DNA of 23,892 bases, from IMG/VR virus record IMGVR_UViG_3300032313_000105, positions 1-23,892 of that record; one strand, written 5' to 3'. The notes under the pieces are model-generated. The model searched no databases. It saw only the letters and a list, made by a program, of their open reading frames with translations, and was not told where the DNA came from. Source of the stretch: a virus. Positions 15,595 through 21,878 of the stretch are shown here, piece by piece (the stretch's first letter is position 1; each line of letters opens with the position of its first letter). The translations under genes were made by a program, and so were the position numbers.

Positions 15595-16385
15595 CCTATC
15601 CTTTCGTCGTGATTACATTGTTCACATTTGAAATCAAAATTTAAATCAATATCAGGAGTTCTTTCTTTAATCAACTTTCTTAATTCAAAACTGTCTTTTG
15701 AAGTAAGTTCATTTTCAACAAATTTTTTGACTTCTGTTTTATCAGAATTTCCATTTACAGCTACAATTGTGTATCTTAATCTAGTAGTTACATCTGAAGT
15801 ACTACCAGTTTTAATCTTTTGCAACATCTTGGTTTCATTGTCAATCTGTTTTTCATCTCCTGAAGTTAATAATTTACAAGTTACGGTCTTTTTACAATAT
15901 GGCAGTTCAACATCAAATTGATTTGATCCTTGTGGATACTTTGATACATCCACATCTTTATATTTCAAATCGCTTAAATTGAATGTACATTCATTATTTT
16001 CTCTACATGACGGACATTTAATTTGAAGCGGACCATAACTATCACCATAAGCAAATCTTCGGATTGCAACAAATACTGCATTTTTATCACCCAATAACAA
16101 ATCGTCTAGTTTTATATCTTTATCCACTATAAGTGATTCAATCAACTTATCCAACACAATACCTTTTTTGATATAATTTTGATTGGTAAGAATATCTTCT
16201 TCTTTTGCAGTCATTATCTTTAAGTTAATAGTACCATTGCTCAATGGACTAGAAGAAGGATAAAAATGTCCCTGACTTGGCAAATCAACTATTTCAGATG
16301 GATAAGTTGTTTCTTGTTTTGGTTGAGAACTATTTCCAGCAAATTGACTAGCTGGTTTTGTAATAGGAATTGTATAGTCGTCCAT
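15549..16385 (-). CDS. 26: gp26-like zinc-ribbon tail/baseplate assembly protein (278 aa), likely tail assembly chaperone
   Basis: The protein opens with a Ser/Gln-rich arm, then YPSEIVDLPSQGHFYPSSSPLSNG. MTAKEEDILTNQNYIKKG (58-75) and LDDLLLGDKNAVFVAIRRFAYG (92-113) follow. This pattern matches the T4 gp26-type baseplate or hub assembly proteins of myoviruses. Two CxxC pairs (C124/C127 in CPSC and C254/C257 in CEQC) could form one zinc ribbon. The C-terminus is LTVQFFWPDSGR, with the shift site at Phe271-Phe272. It precedes the tape measure gene, where tail chaperones are encoded. A 13-bp inverted repeat abuts its ATG (16386-16432). The family assignment is from memory of the motif set, and the chaperone role is inferred. 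Confidence 0.75.
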   Translation of the reverse strand: MDDYTIPITKPASQFAGNSSQPKQETTYPSEIVDLPSQGHFYPSSSPLSNGTINLKIMTAKEEDILTNQNYIKKGIVLDKLIESLIVDKDIKLDDLLLGDKNAVFVAIRRFAYGDSYGPLQIKCPSCRENNECTFNLSDLKYKDVDVSKYPQGSNQFDVELPYCKKTVTCKLLTSGDEKQIDNETKMLQKIKTGSTSDVTTRLRYTIVAVNGNSDKTEVKKFVENELTSKDSFELRKLIKERTPDIDLNFDFKCEQCNHDERIGVPLTVQFFWPDSGR

Positions 16386-16432
16386 AAATTATAACTTTCA
16401 GTATACCAATATATAGTATAAAGTTATAATTT
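16386..16432 (-). promoter_or_regulatory. 13-bp perfect inverted repeat in the gp26-like leader
   Basis: AAATTATAACTTT (plus strand, 16386-16398) and its exact complement (16420-16432) flank a 21-base loop. On the mRNA the stem ends at the base just before the ATG. It could hide the start site, act as a dyad operator, or protect an RNA end. There is no U-run after it on the minus strand, so it is not a typical terminator for the upstream gene. Confidence 0.5.
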
Positions 16433-16446
16433 TTAATTTATTTAAT

Positions 16447-17292
16447 TTAAGACGATTGAGATTGTTGTTGTGCTGCTTTTAATAAATCTGTTTTTGACTT
16501 TACAGTTTCTTTTGCGGTTTTCAATTCGTCATCCACTTTCTTTTTTTCTTCAGGTGAAGATGCCATTCTTTGTCTTGCACTTACTTCTTTTTCTTTATCT
16601 TTTGCAGATGATAATTCTATTTGTCTTTGTGCGAGTAAAGCATCATTAGTTTTTTTAACTGCTTGTTTTACATCAGACTCGTCTTCATTCAATATTTCAT
16701 TGATAAGTTGTATAATACATTCCTTTATCTTTTTTTTAGATGTTGCCATACCCTGTTTAACCGCATCAAATAATTCTTTTGCTAATTGTGGATTATTTGG
16801 AACAGTACCCTTAAATGATTCAAAATCGTTATTCTTTACAAATTCTCTTGCCATACTAGCACTAACTCCTCCCACTCCTTCCATACCATCTTCTCTTTCA
16901 CCACTACTAATGATATTTAAAACACCAAATCTAGGTGTTTTATCCATACCATTCCATGTGTTCAATAGTTTAGTAAATTCTGGAACTCTATCACTACCAC
17001 ACACAAATGTTGCATCAGTATAACCATTTGCCTTTAATTTATCTGCGGCTTGTAAAACATTTTTAATTGATACATCATATACAATTTTATCTTGTATATC
17101 AGGAAATAGTTTCTTTAAAAAATTGACCTTGGTTTGATAATCCAATGGATTTTTATCAGGATCCTGCGATTGACTTGTAAAAATATAAAAATCACCACCA
17201 TCTGCTGCGTCAACTACAGTATCAATTAACTTTTTATGTCCTACCGTAGGAGGATTGAATCTACCAAATGCAAATGCTACATGTTTCTTCAT
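16447..17292 (-). CDS. Cytidylyltransferase-fold nucleotidyltransferase (NMN adenylyltransferase-like)
   Basis: From the ATG at 17292 the product has 281 residues. A TTG at 17298 would add two residues but overlaps the ATATTTAT element, so ATG is preferred. Residues 5-19 read VAFAFGRFNPPTVGH, the nucleotide-binding loop with the T/HxGH motif of this superfamily. FVCGSDRVPEF is the second conserved strand and loop, and GVSASMAREFV is the ISxTxxR-like motif. Together these cover a complete catalytic domain (about 1-185). The last 90 residues are a Lys/Glu/Ala/Gln-rich coiled coil, an extension beyond the usual enzyme. Many T4-like phages carry such genes, thought to act in NAD or nucleotide metabolism. 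Its position inside the tail module, right after the tail-tube terminator, is unusual. Confidence 0.82.
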   Translation of the reverse strand: MKKHVAFAFGRFNPPTVGHKKLIDTVVDAADGGDFYIFTSQSQDPDKNPLDYQTKVNFLKKLFPDIQDKIVYDVSIKNVLQAADKLKANGYTDATFVCGSDRVPEFTKLLNTWNGMDKTPRFGVLNIISSGEREDGMEGVGGVSASMAREFVKNNDFESFKGTVPNNPQLAKELFDAVKQGMATSKKKIKECIIQLINEILNEDESDVKQAVKKTNDALLAQRQIELSSAKDKEKEVSARQRMASSPEEKKKVDDELKTAKETVKSKTDLLKAAQQQSQSS

Positions 17293-17297
17293 ATACA

Positions 17298-17305
17298 ATA
17301 AATAT
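17298..17305 (-). promoter_or_regulatory. ATATTTAT element between the tail-tube terminator and the nucleotidyltransferase
   Basis: Minus-strand ATATTTAT at -13 to -6 from the ATG. It lies in the 31 bases between the terminator stem and the start codon. If the terminator is efficient, any promoter for this gene must lie in this stretch, and this element is the only candidate seen. An AAGGA sequence sits just upstream, 12 bases from the ATG. Confidence 0.5.
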
Positions 17306-17310
17306 CCTTG

Positions 17311-17349
17311 TATAAAATAAAAAATCCCTCTAATTTTAGTTAGAGGGAT
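17311..17349 (-). terminator. strong intrinsic terminator after the tail tube gene
   Basis: A perfect 10-bp stem ATCCCTCTAA/TTAGAGGGAT (17324-17349) with a 6-base loop is followed on the minus strand by TTTTTATTTTATA (17311-17323). It begins 19 bases past the tail-tube stop codon. This is the clearest Rho-independent terminator in the window. It fits the need to express the tube protein at far higher levels than its neighbours. Confidence 0.9.
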
Positions 17350-17368
17350 AAAAAGAATATAATTTGAA

Positions 17369-17860
17369 TCAATATTGTAAAATACAATAATCTACGCTTA
17401 AAGTTAAGCTAATTGTCATAGCTTCACCACTGTCAGACCAGTCCAATTCACCGAAATCTGCACTAGTGATAAATGCGCCTTTAAGTGTCCATTCTTCTAC
17501 TTTATCACCAACAGGTCCAAGAACATTGATAGTCAAATCTTTCTTATAAAAATCACTATAACCATCACGACCAGTTACAGATTCGTGTCCAAGACGAATC
17601 CACTCCATAACTGCTTGCGCACCAGATGGTACGATTGGATCATATAGTTCAATTGTTATATCATCCCAGGTGGTTTTGCCTTTATAGTATCTTTGAACGT
17701 TGATGTGGTCAAGAGTCTTCTTTTCGCTTTTTGGTGATGGTCTCTTACATTTCTTAATTAAGAAACTTGGAATACCGTCACAGTATAAAAGAAACCTATT
17801 CTTAACTTTTGGTTCAAATGTAGTAAAGAATATTTCGTTGCTGTTTAATAGATCTGCCAT
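17369..17860 (-). CDS. 19: Tail tube protein, T4 gp19 family
   Basis: The protein has 163 residues, as in T4 gp19. After a short N-terminal arm it reads FEPKVKNRFLLYCDGIPSFLIKKCKRPSPK, then VQRYYKGKTTWDDITIELYDP, then AVMEWIRLGHESVTGRDGYSDFYKKDLTINVLGP, and ends GAFITSADFGELDWSDSGEAMTISLTLSVDYC. This is the standard layout of the gp19/T6SS Hcp-like tube subunit. It would polymerise in hexameric rings around the tape measure protein inside the sheath. It has the best ribosome binding site in the window (AAGGA, 9 bases before the ATG), its own upstream element at 17889-17896 and a strong terminator. All of this fits a highly expressed single-gene unit. The sheath gene is not in the window. Confidence 0.92.
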   Translation of the reverse strand: MADLLNSNEIFFTTFEPKVKNRFLLYCDGIPSFLIKKCKRPSPKSEKKTLDHINVQRYYKGKTTWDDITIELYDPIVPSGAQAVMEWIRLGHESVTGRDGYSDFYKKDLTINVLGPVGDKVEEWTLKGAFITSADFGELDWSDSGEAMTISLTLSVDYCILQY

Positions 17861-17869
17861 AATTTTAAA

Positions 17870-17874
17870 TCCTT
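17870..17874 (-). promoter_or_regulatory. Shine-Dalgarno of the tail tube gene
   Basis: Minus-strand AAGGA, 9 bases before the ATG at 17860. It is worth noting because most other genes here lack a recognisable Shine-Dalgarno. Confidence 0.65.
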
Positions 17875-17888
17875 ATTTGTTGTTTATT

Positions 17889-17896
17889 ATAAATAT
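17889..17896 (-). promoter_or_regulatory. ATATTTAT element upstream of the tail tube gene
   Basis: Minus-strand ATATTTAT at -36 to -29 from the ATG (context TTATATTTATAATAAAC). This would leave room for a normal leader containing the AAGGA site. The plus strand at the same place reads TATAAATA twice (17888-17895 and 17894-17901), the T4 late promoter octamer, pointing toward the homing endonuclease gene. The direction of action is therefore ambiguous. Confidence 0.45.
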
Positions 17897-17943
17897 AAAT
17901 AAAAGAATATATTTTTGATTTTTATAGTTAATTTTTAAATAGT

Positions 17944-17949
17944 TATACT
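17944..17949 (+). promoter_or_regulatory. weak -10-like element before the homing endonuclease
   Basis: TATACT, with TTTATA 17 bases upstream (4 of 6 matches to the -35 consensus), 22 bases before the ATG at 17972. Weak support on its own. Confidence 0.25.
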
Positions 17950-17971
17950 GCATACGAACCAAAGACTAATT

Positions 17972-19477
17972 ATGTCCAGATCTAAAAATTTAAAAAATTG
18001 GTTGACTATACATTGCAAATTTTGTAATAATGTGTTTGAATGTAGGGTAAGTAAACCCAAAGTGTTTTGTAGTAAGAAGTGTAGCAATAGTGATGGTTCT
18101 ACAAAACAAAAGATAATTGACGGTCAAAAAAAGACATTTGACGAAAAATATGGTGGACATCCAATGACTACGGATGTGGTAAAATCCAACTTTAAATCTG
18201 CAATTCTTGAAAAATATGGAGTGGATAGTTACAGTAAACTTCCAGAATATAGAAATAAAGTTAAAAAAACAATGTTAGAAAAGTATGGGGATGAGAATTA
18301 TTCTAATGTAGAACAAACTAAATCTACTATGATGGATAGATATGGTGTAGATAATGCGGCTAAAATCAAATCTGTTCTTGATAAACGATCACATACTAAG
18401 AAAGTAAACCACTATGAGTTCCTAATAAATTACTGTAATAGTAACAAGTTGCAATTCCTATGCAGTGAAGAGGAATACAAAGGTTATCACTTTAGTAATC
18501 TTTATAAATTTAAATGTGATGTGTGCAGTAAAACACTAGAAAGTACGGTTTATAATTTAAATAATTTATTCTGTGATTATTGTCATCCAGAGAAAATTAC
18601 TACTGTTGAAAATCAATTTTATAATTTTCTAATAGAAATTTTACCAAAAGATACTATAATTAAAAGAAATGACAGAAGTATACTTAACGGTAAAGAACTG
18701 GATTTTTATATTCCCAGTTTAAAACTTGCGTTTGAAATCAATGGATTGTATTGGCACAGTGAAAATAGTGGTGGTATCAATAAAAACTATCATTTGAATA
18801 AAACAAAGTCTTGTAGTTTTTATGGCATTTCATTGATTCATATATTTGAAAATGAATGGATACATAAAATGGAAATTGTTAAATCAATTATTAAAGTCTT
18901 GACAAGAACAAATACACTTGTTAAAATTAACGCAAGAGATTGCAAAATCAAAGAAGTAAATGAATCGGATAAAAATAAGTTTTTAAATAACAATCATTTA
19001 CAAGGAGAAGATAAATCTACAATCAAATTGGGAATGTATCTTAAAGATGAATTGGTTAGTATTATGACATTTAGAAAATCATCACGGTTTGATAAAACAA
19101 GTGATTGGGAATTGGTAAGATTTTGTAACAGTATTAATACTATAGTTAATGGCGGTGCAAGTAAATTGTTAAAATATTTTGTAAATCACTACAAACCAAA
19201 GAATATTGTTAGTTATAGTGATAGAAGATATTTTACAGGTAAAATATATGAAACTTTAGGATTTAAATTCGTTAGTCATACACCGCCTAATTATCATTAT
19301 CTAATAAATAATTATAAAGATATTAGACACCGCATGAGTTTCCAAAAACATAAATTAGAAAAATTATTAAAAATATATAACCATTCGTTAAGCGAATGGG
19401 AAAATATGAAAAATAATGGTTATGATAGAATTTGGGATTGTGGACATGGTAAATATTTTTTAACCACATCATTATAA
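17972..19477 (+). CDS. Free-standing homing endonuclease with Vsr-like PD-(D/E)XK domain
   Basis: The only plus-strand gene (501 aa). A Cys cluster (C15/C18 and C33/C37) suggests a zinc finger. It is followed by repeats containing EKYGVDSYSK, EKYGDENYSN and DRYGVDNAAK (about 57-131), a pattern common in DNA-binding arms of phage homing endonucleases. A second zinc-ribbon pattern is C182/C185 and C201/C204. The nuclease core is KELDFYIPSLKLAFEINGLYWHSE (D244, E255, H262), then YHLNKTK and SLIHIFENEW, as in very-short-patch-repair-like homing enzymes. The C-terminal part (from about 315) has NNNHLQGEDK, VRFCNSINTIVNGGASKLL and YSDRRYF, resembling an acyltransferase-like fold often fused to these nucleases. 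It sits beside the tail tube gene and interrupts no visible ORF, so it is an intergenic selfish gene. A 7-bp inverted repeat (19381-19399) lies in its 3' end. Confidence 0.85.
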   Translation: MSRSKNLKNWLTIHCKFCNNVFECRVSKPKVFCSKKCSNSDGSTKQKIIDGQKKTFDEKYGGHPMTTDVVKSNFKSAILEKYGVDSYSKLPEYRNKVKKTMLEKYGDENYSNVEQTKSTMMDRYGVDNAAKIKSVLDKRSHTKKVNHYEFLINYCNSNKLQFLCSEEEYKGYHFSNLYKFKCDVCSKTLESTVYNLNNLFCDYCHPEKITTVENQFYNFLIEILPKDTIIKRNDRSILNGKELDFYIPSLKLAFEINGLYWHSENSGGINKNYHLNKTKSCSFYGISLIHIFENEWIHKMEIVKSIIKVLTRTNTLVKINARDCKIKEVNESDKNKFLNNNHLQGEDKSTIKLGMYLKDELVSIMTFRKSSRFDKTSDWELVRFCNSINTIVNGGASKLLKYFVNHYKPKNIVSYSDRRYFTGKIYETLGFKFVSHTPPNYHYLINNYKDIRHRMSFQKHKLEKLLKIYNHSLSEWENMKNNGYDRIWDCGHGKYFLTTSL

Positions 19478-19481
19478 AATC

Positions 19482-19509
19482 TTGACAAAAGTTATTGACT
19501 TTGTATAAT
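19482..19509 (+). promoter_or_regulatory. full-consensus sigma70-like promoter, antisense to the nucleotidyltransferase gene
   Basis: TTGACA (19482-19487), a 16-base spacer, then TATAAT (19504-19509). Both hexamers match consensus exactly. It lies between two convergent genes and points into the 3' end of the minus-strand nucleotidyltransferase gene. No plus-strand gene follows. Confidence 0.5.
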
Positions 19510-19521
19510 TTGCTTAAGCAT

Positions 19522-19539
19522 AGCGCTTGATGCGCTTTT
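19522..19539 (+). terminator. small hairpin with T-run after the plus-strand promoter
   Basis: AGCGC/GCGCT (19522-19526 and 19532-19536) with a 5-base loop, then TTT (four T in total). It lies just past the promoter at 19482-19509 and past the homing endonuclease stop, so it may end plus-strand transcription. The stem is short and support is modest. Confidence 0.4.
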
Positions 19540-20218
19540 AATTGTTTAAACTTTGCGATTTATCATATAAGTTATTAATTGCTGATTTTAATTTTTCTAT
19601 ATAGTTTCTGTTTCTTAAGATTTTAAATACTAAGTTTTCAGTGCTTAATTCTCCTGATTTATCTAAACCTGCTTGGCGCATATCATAAACATCTTTAACA
19701 ATTGATTTAAGCTTCTCAATATTTTGCGCTTTAATAGCAGAATTTATTTTTCTAACTGTATCATTATATTTTTCTTGAATTTTTTCTTTATCAATTTTAA
19801 TATTTTCTTTTTTTGGTTCACTTAGCCATTTATCTTGCATAAGTGAATACACACCTGTTGATCTATTTTCTTTAGTAACATCTTGAATATAAACTTCAAC
19901 ATTGTGTTGTTTTACATGTATATCATGATCATCATTCCATTTTGATTTAAGCGCATTAACTAATTTTTCAACAAGTTCTACATTTTCGTCTACATCTTTG
20001 AAGTTTATAACAACATGTACATCAAAGTCACTTGTATCTGACCAGTTATAATTTGCTAAGCTACCCACGAACAGTATATCTTTTAAAGGCGCATCAGTTT
20101 CTGTATCTGCGTAGAAGTCTTTGCCTATTTGCAGTAGTTTTTCTTTAATTTCCTGGTTTAATTTAAAATTATCCCAGATAACTGGATTAAGTGTATTGTT
20201 GTAGAGTCGTACCTTCAT
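19538..20218 (-). CDS. Nucleotidyltransferase-domain protein (226 aa)
   Basis: Residues 47-70 read DILFVGSLANYNWSDTSDFDVHVV. This is the GS...DxD signature of the DNA polymerase beta/MNT superfamily, with G52-S53 and metal ligands D64 and D66. VEVYIQD (107-113) is a likely third strand with an extra acidic residue. After GVYSLMQDKW the C-terminal half (about 140-226) is helical and Lys-rich. The start overlaps the upstream HAD gene by four bases (ATGA), so they are translationally coupled. Similar stand-alone domains occur in many large marine phages, but the substrate is not known to me. Options include tRNA or nucleotide modification, or protein AMPylation-like activity. No HEPN partner is seen nearby. 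Confidence 0.75.
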   Translation of the reverse strand: MKVRLYNNTLNPVIWDNFKLNQEIKEKLLQIGKDFYADTETDAPLKDILFVGSLANYNWSDTSDFDVHVVINFKDVDENVELVEKLVNALKSKWNDDHDIHVKQHNVEVYIQDVTKENRSTGVYSLMQDKWLSEPKKENIKIDKEKIQEKYNDTVRKINSAIKAQNIEKLKSIVKDVYDMRQAGLDKSGELSTENLVFKILRNRNYIEKLKSAINNLYDKSQSLNN

Positions 20219-20817
20219 ATTTTTATTTTAGCCTTTAGTTCATCTATGGCTTGATGTGCGTCTGTGAAAATGATACCATTACCACCTGCAGCAATAAATG
20301 CTTCTACATTGGGTGATAGATCGTCTATTAAGATACTATTTGCAGTTGCGTGTTTGGCTTTACTTTTACCTGAATCGCTGAATATAATAGATACAGGTCC
20401 AGTCCAATGTGTTCTTAACCAGGAGCGTTTACCAAATTCTATGTTTTTTATATAGTCTATAGCTTCTTGACGGGGGTAGTTTCGTAGTATTTGTCCTGCG
20501 CTTGTACTTGTTAAGAATTTTAGATTAAATCTACCATCTGTTGTGATTGAATTTACTTCTTTTTTAAAATATTCAAATTCTGGCATTGGTGGCATATTTG
20601 ACCAGAATTCTTCTTTTTCTTTTATTATTACATTCCAAAATTCTTTTGTACCCTTTGACGCTTCAAATTCTTTTGGTGTAGTATTTGTTAACGTTTCAAA
20701 TTGTTTTTCAAAGTCACATAGTACTCCGTCCATATCGCAATAGATTGTTAGTTCAACATTATTTTCCAATAAATTTGCGTCAAAGATTTCTTTAACAATG
20801 GACTTCAATTTTATCAT
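20215..20817 (-). CDS. HAD-superfamily 5'(3')-deoxyribonucleotidase-like phosphatase
   Basis: The motif I strand is LTIYCDMDGVLCDFE, with the DxD pair D28 and D30 and the GVLCDF cap start typical of 5'(3')-nucleotidases. Motif II appears as KFLTSTSAG, and the acidic motif IV as SILIDDLSPNVEAF, followed by GGNGIIFTDA. The length (200 residues) fits the deoxyribonucleotidase class. It would dephosphorylate nucleoside monophosphates or a related small phosphate ester in the cytoplasm. It is coupled to the nucleotidyltransferase gene by ATGA overlap, suggesting the two act on linked substrates. The ATATTTAT element at 20823-20830 precedes the ATG, so the pair may form its own transcript. Confidence 0.8.
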   Translation of the reverse strand: MIKLKSIVKEIFDANLLENNVELTIYCDMDGVLCDFEKQFETLTNTTPKEFEASKGTKEFWNVIIKEKEEFWSNMPPMPEFEYFKKEVNSITTDGRFNLKFLTSTSAGQILRNYPRQEAIDYIKNIEFGKRSWLRTHWTGPVSIIFSDSGKSKAKHATANSILIDDLSPNVEAFIAAGGNGIIFTDAHQAIDELKAKIKI

Positions 20818-20822
20818 ATATA

Positions 20823-20830
20823 ATAAATAT
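20823..20830 (-). promoter_or_regulatory. ATATTTAT element upstream of the HAD gene
   Basis: Minus-strand ATATTTAT at -13 to -6 from the ATG, in the 42-base gap after the upstream gene; the context is AATATTTATTATATATG. The spacing is identical to the copies before 12593 and 17292. Confidence 0.45.
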
Positions 20831-20859
20831 TAATAATTTAATGTATATCACCAAACATT

Positions 20860-21237
20860 TTAAAATTCTAATTTAGTATATTTTTGTTTTACTGCAAGAC
20901 ATGCATTAAGATAAGTTTGTAACGCTTCATTATCATTTTTAACAATAGCGTCCAAATAATTTGCCATTGGTGGATATGCATTTTTTCTTAGGTCTGATAT
21001 GGTTCTTACAACAACTTCTTCGTTTATTGTTAATCCCCATTGTTGGCAATATGTAAAATCGTATCCATTGTAACTAGCGAATGGTTCAAGTGCTTCATAA
21101 TTTGTTTTGGATAGTACCAAGAAACTAGAACAATCTTGTGTTTGTGCAATGATTACAACATCATCAACTTGTTTTCTTTCTTCTGGTTTACCGAATAACA
21201 ATTCAAAATTTTGGGATGGTAATTTATAAAGTTTCAT
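20860..21237 (-). CDS. Small protein with YPPM motif, fibre-module hypothetical (125 aa)
   Basis: No named family is certain. The N-terminal 75 residues are beta-rich (DDVVIIAQTQDCSSFLVLSKTNYEAL). The C-terminus has RKNAYPPMANYLDAIVKNDNEALQTYLNACLAVKQKYTK. An 'R..aYPP...yLDa...' stretch is common near the C-termini of phage tail-fibre-associated and assembly proteins. The stop of the upstream coiled-coil gene lies one base before this ATG, so the two are probably translated together. The context after the fibre-like genes supports an accessory or chaperone role in receptor-binding module assembly. Confidence 0.6.
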   Translation of the reverse strand: MKLYKLPSQNFELLFGKPEERKQVDDVVIIAQTQDCSSFLVLSKTNYEALEPFASYNGYDFTYCQQWGLTINEEVVVRTISDLRKNAYPPMANYLDAIVKNDNEALQTYLNACLAVKQKYTKLEF

Positions 21238-21238
21238 A

Positions 21239-21847
21239 TTATTCTATTAACTTTGGTTCATTTATGTTGTTTAATTTTAACGCATCAACAATATCTCTTT
21301 GTTCTAGCAATATTGTTTCTTTTGGTACTAATCCGATTAGTTTTAAAGATTCTAGTGTTTGTGGATTGCTCATGGCGTTTAGTAATTTGGCTGGTGATGG
21401 TCTACCATTGGCAATAATTTCGGCTTGTATTTCCCGTCCAATTGTTACGGTAAATTCGTTATTAGCATTTGCTTCAAACATTTGATCATCTGTATAACCA
21501 GGTATTCTGGTGGGTTCAACTATTGTATATAATTCAGCCATTAACTGTTCTAAAATCTTTATTTCTTGACGGTTTAATTCAAATGCATGTTTTTGATCAT
21601 CAAGATGTGATTCAAGTTCTAAAATTTCAGCTTCTAAATTTAGAATTACATGTTGTAATGCAGGTAATTCTTTTAAATGTTTAAGTTCTGATAATTTAGC
21701 TTTATATTTTAAATCAGCAACTTGTTCCAAAACTGCTGCTCTTTTTCTACCCACAAGAAAACCTTTTAATGTTTTTAACTTTTCCCACGGGGTACTGCCT
21801 ATCACTTGATAACGATAATTAAATTCTGAATTCAAATTTGATGCCAT
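21239..21847 (-). CDS. Coiled-coil hypothetical protein of the fibre module (202 aa)
   Basis: Residues about 20-115 are a long charged helix (KLKTLKGFLVGRKRAAVLEQ, then LSELKHLKELPALQ, LNLEAEILELESHLDDQK, IKILEQLMAELY), very likely a coiled coil. A PTRIPGYTDDQMFEANANNEFTV segment follows. The C-terminal part has IGREIQAEIIANGRPSPAKLLNAMSNPQTLESLKLIGLVP. There is no signal or membrane segment. I do not recognise a function. Its place between the repeat protein and the YPPM protein suggests a chaperone or a structural linker of the receptor-binding module. Confidence 0.6.
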   Translation of the reverse strand: MASNLNSEFNYRYQVIGSTPWEKLKTLKGFLVGRKRAAVLEQVADLKYKAKLSELKHLKELPALQHVILNLEAEILELESHLDDQKHAFELNRQEIKILEQLMAELYTIVEPTRIPGYTDDQMFEANANNEFTVTIGREIQAEIIANGRPSPAKLLNAMSNPQTLESLKLIGLVPKETILLEQRDIVDALKLNNINEPKLIE

Positions 21848-21878
21848 ATGTTTGTTTAATATATATTGTTTATGTTGT

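Noticed and set aside
17293-17298. TTG at 17298 as start of the nucleotidyltransferase
   Set aside because: The ATG at 17292 directly precedes the conserved KKHVAFAFGRF segment, and the TTG overlaps the ATATTTAT element.
17888-17901. TATAAATA octamers on the plus strand as T4-type late promoters for the homing endonuclease
   Set aside because: The same octamer accompanies six other minus-strand genes in the antisense orientation, so it is more likely part of the minus-strand element; plus-strand use remains possible but unproven.
19381-19399. CCATTCG/CGAATGG inverted repeat as a regulatory hairpin
   Set aside because: It is inside the coding end of the homing endonuclease with no T-run; it is most likely incidental.
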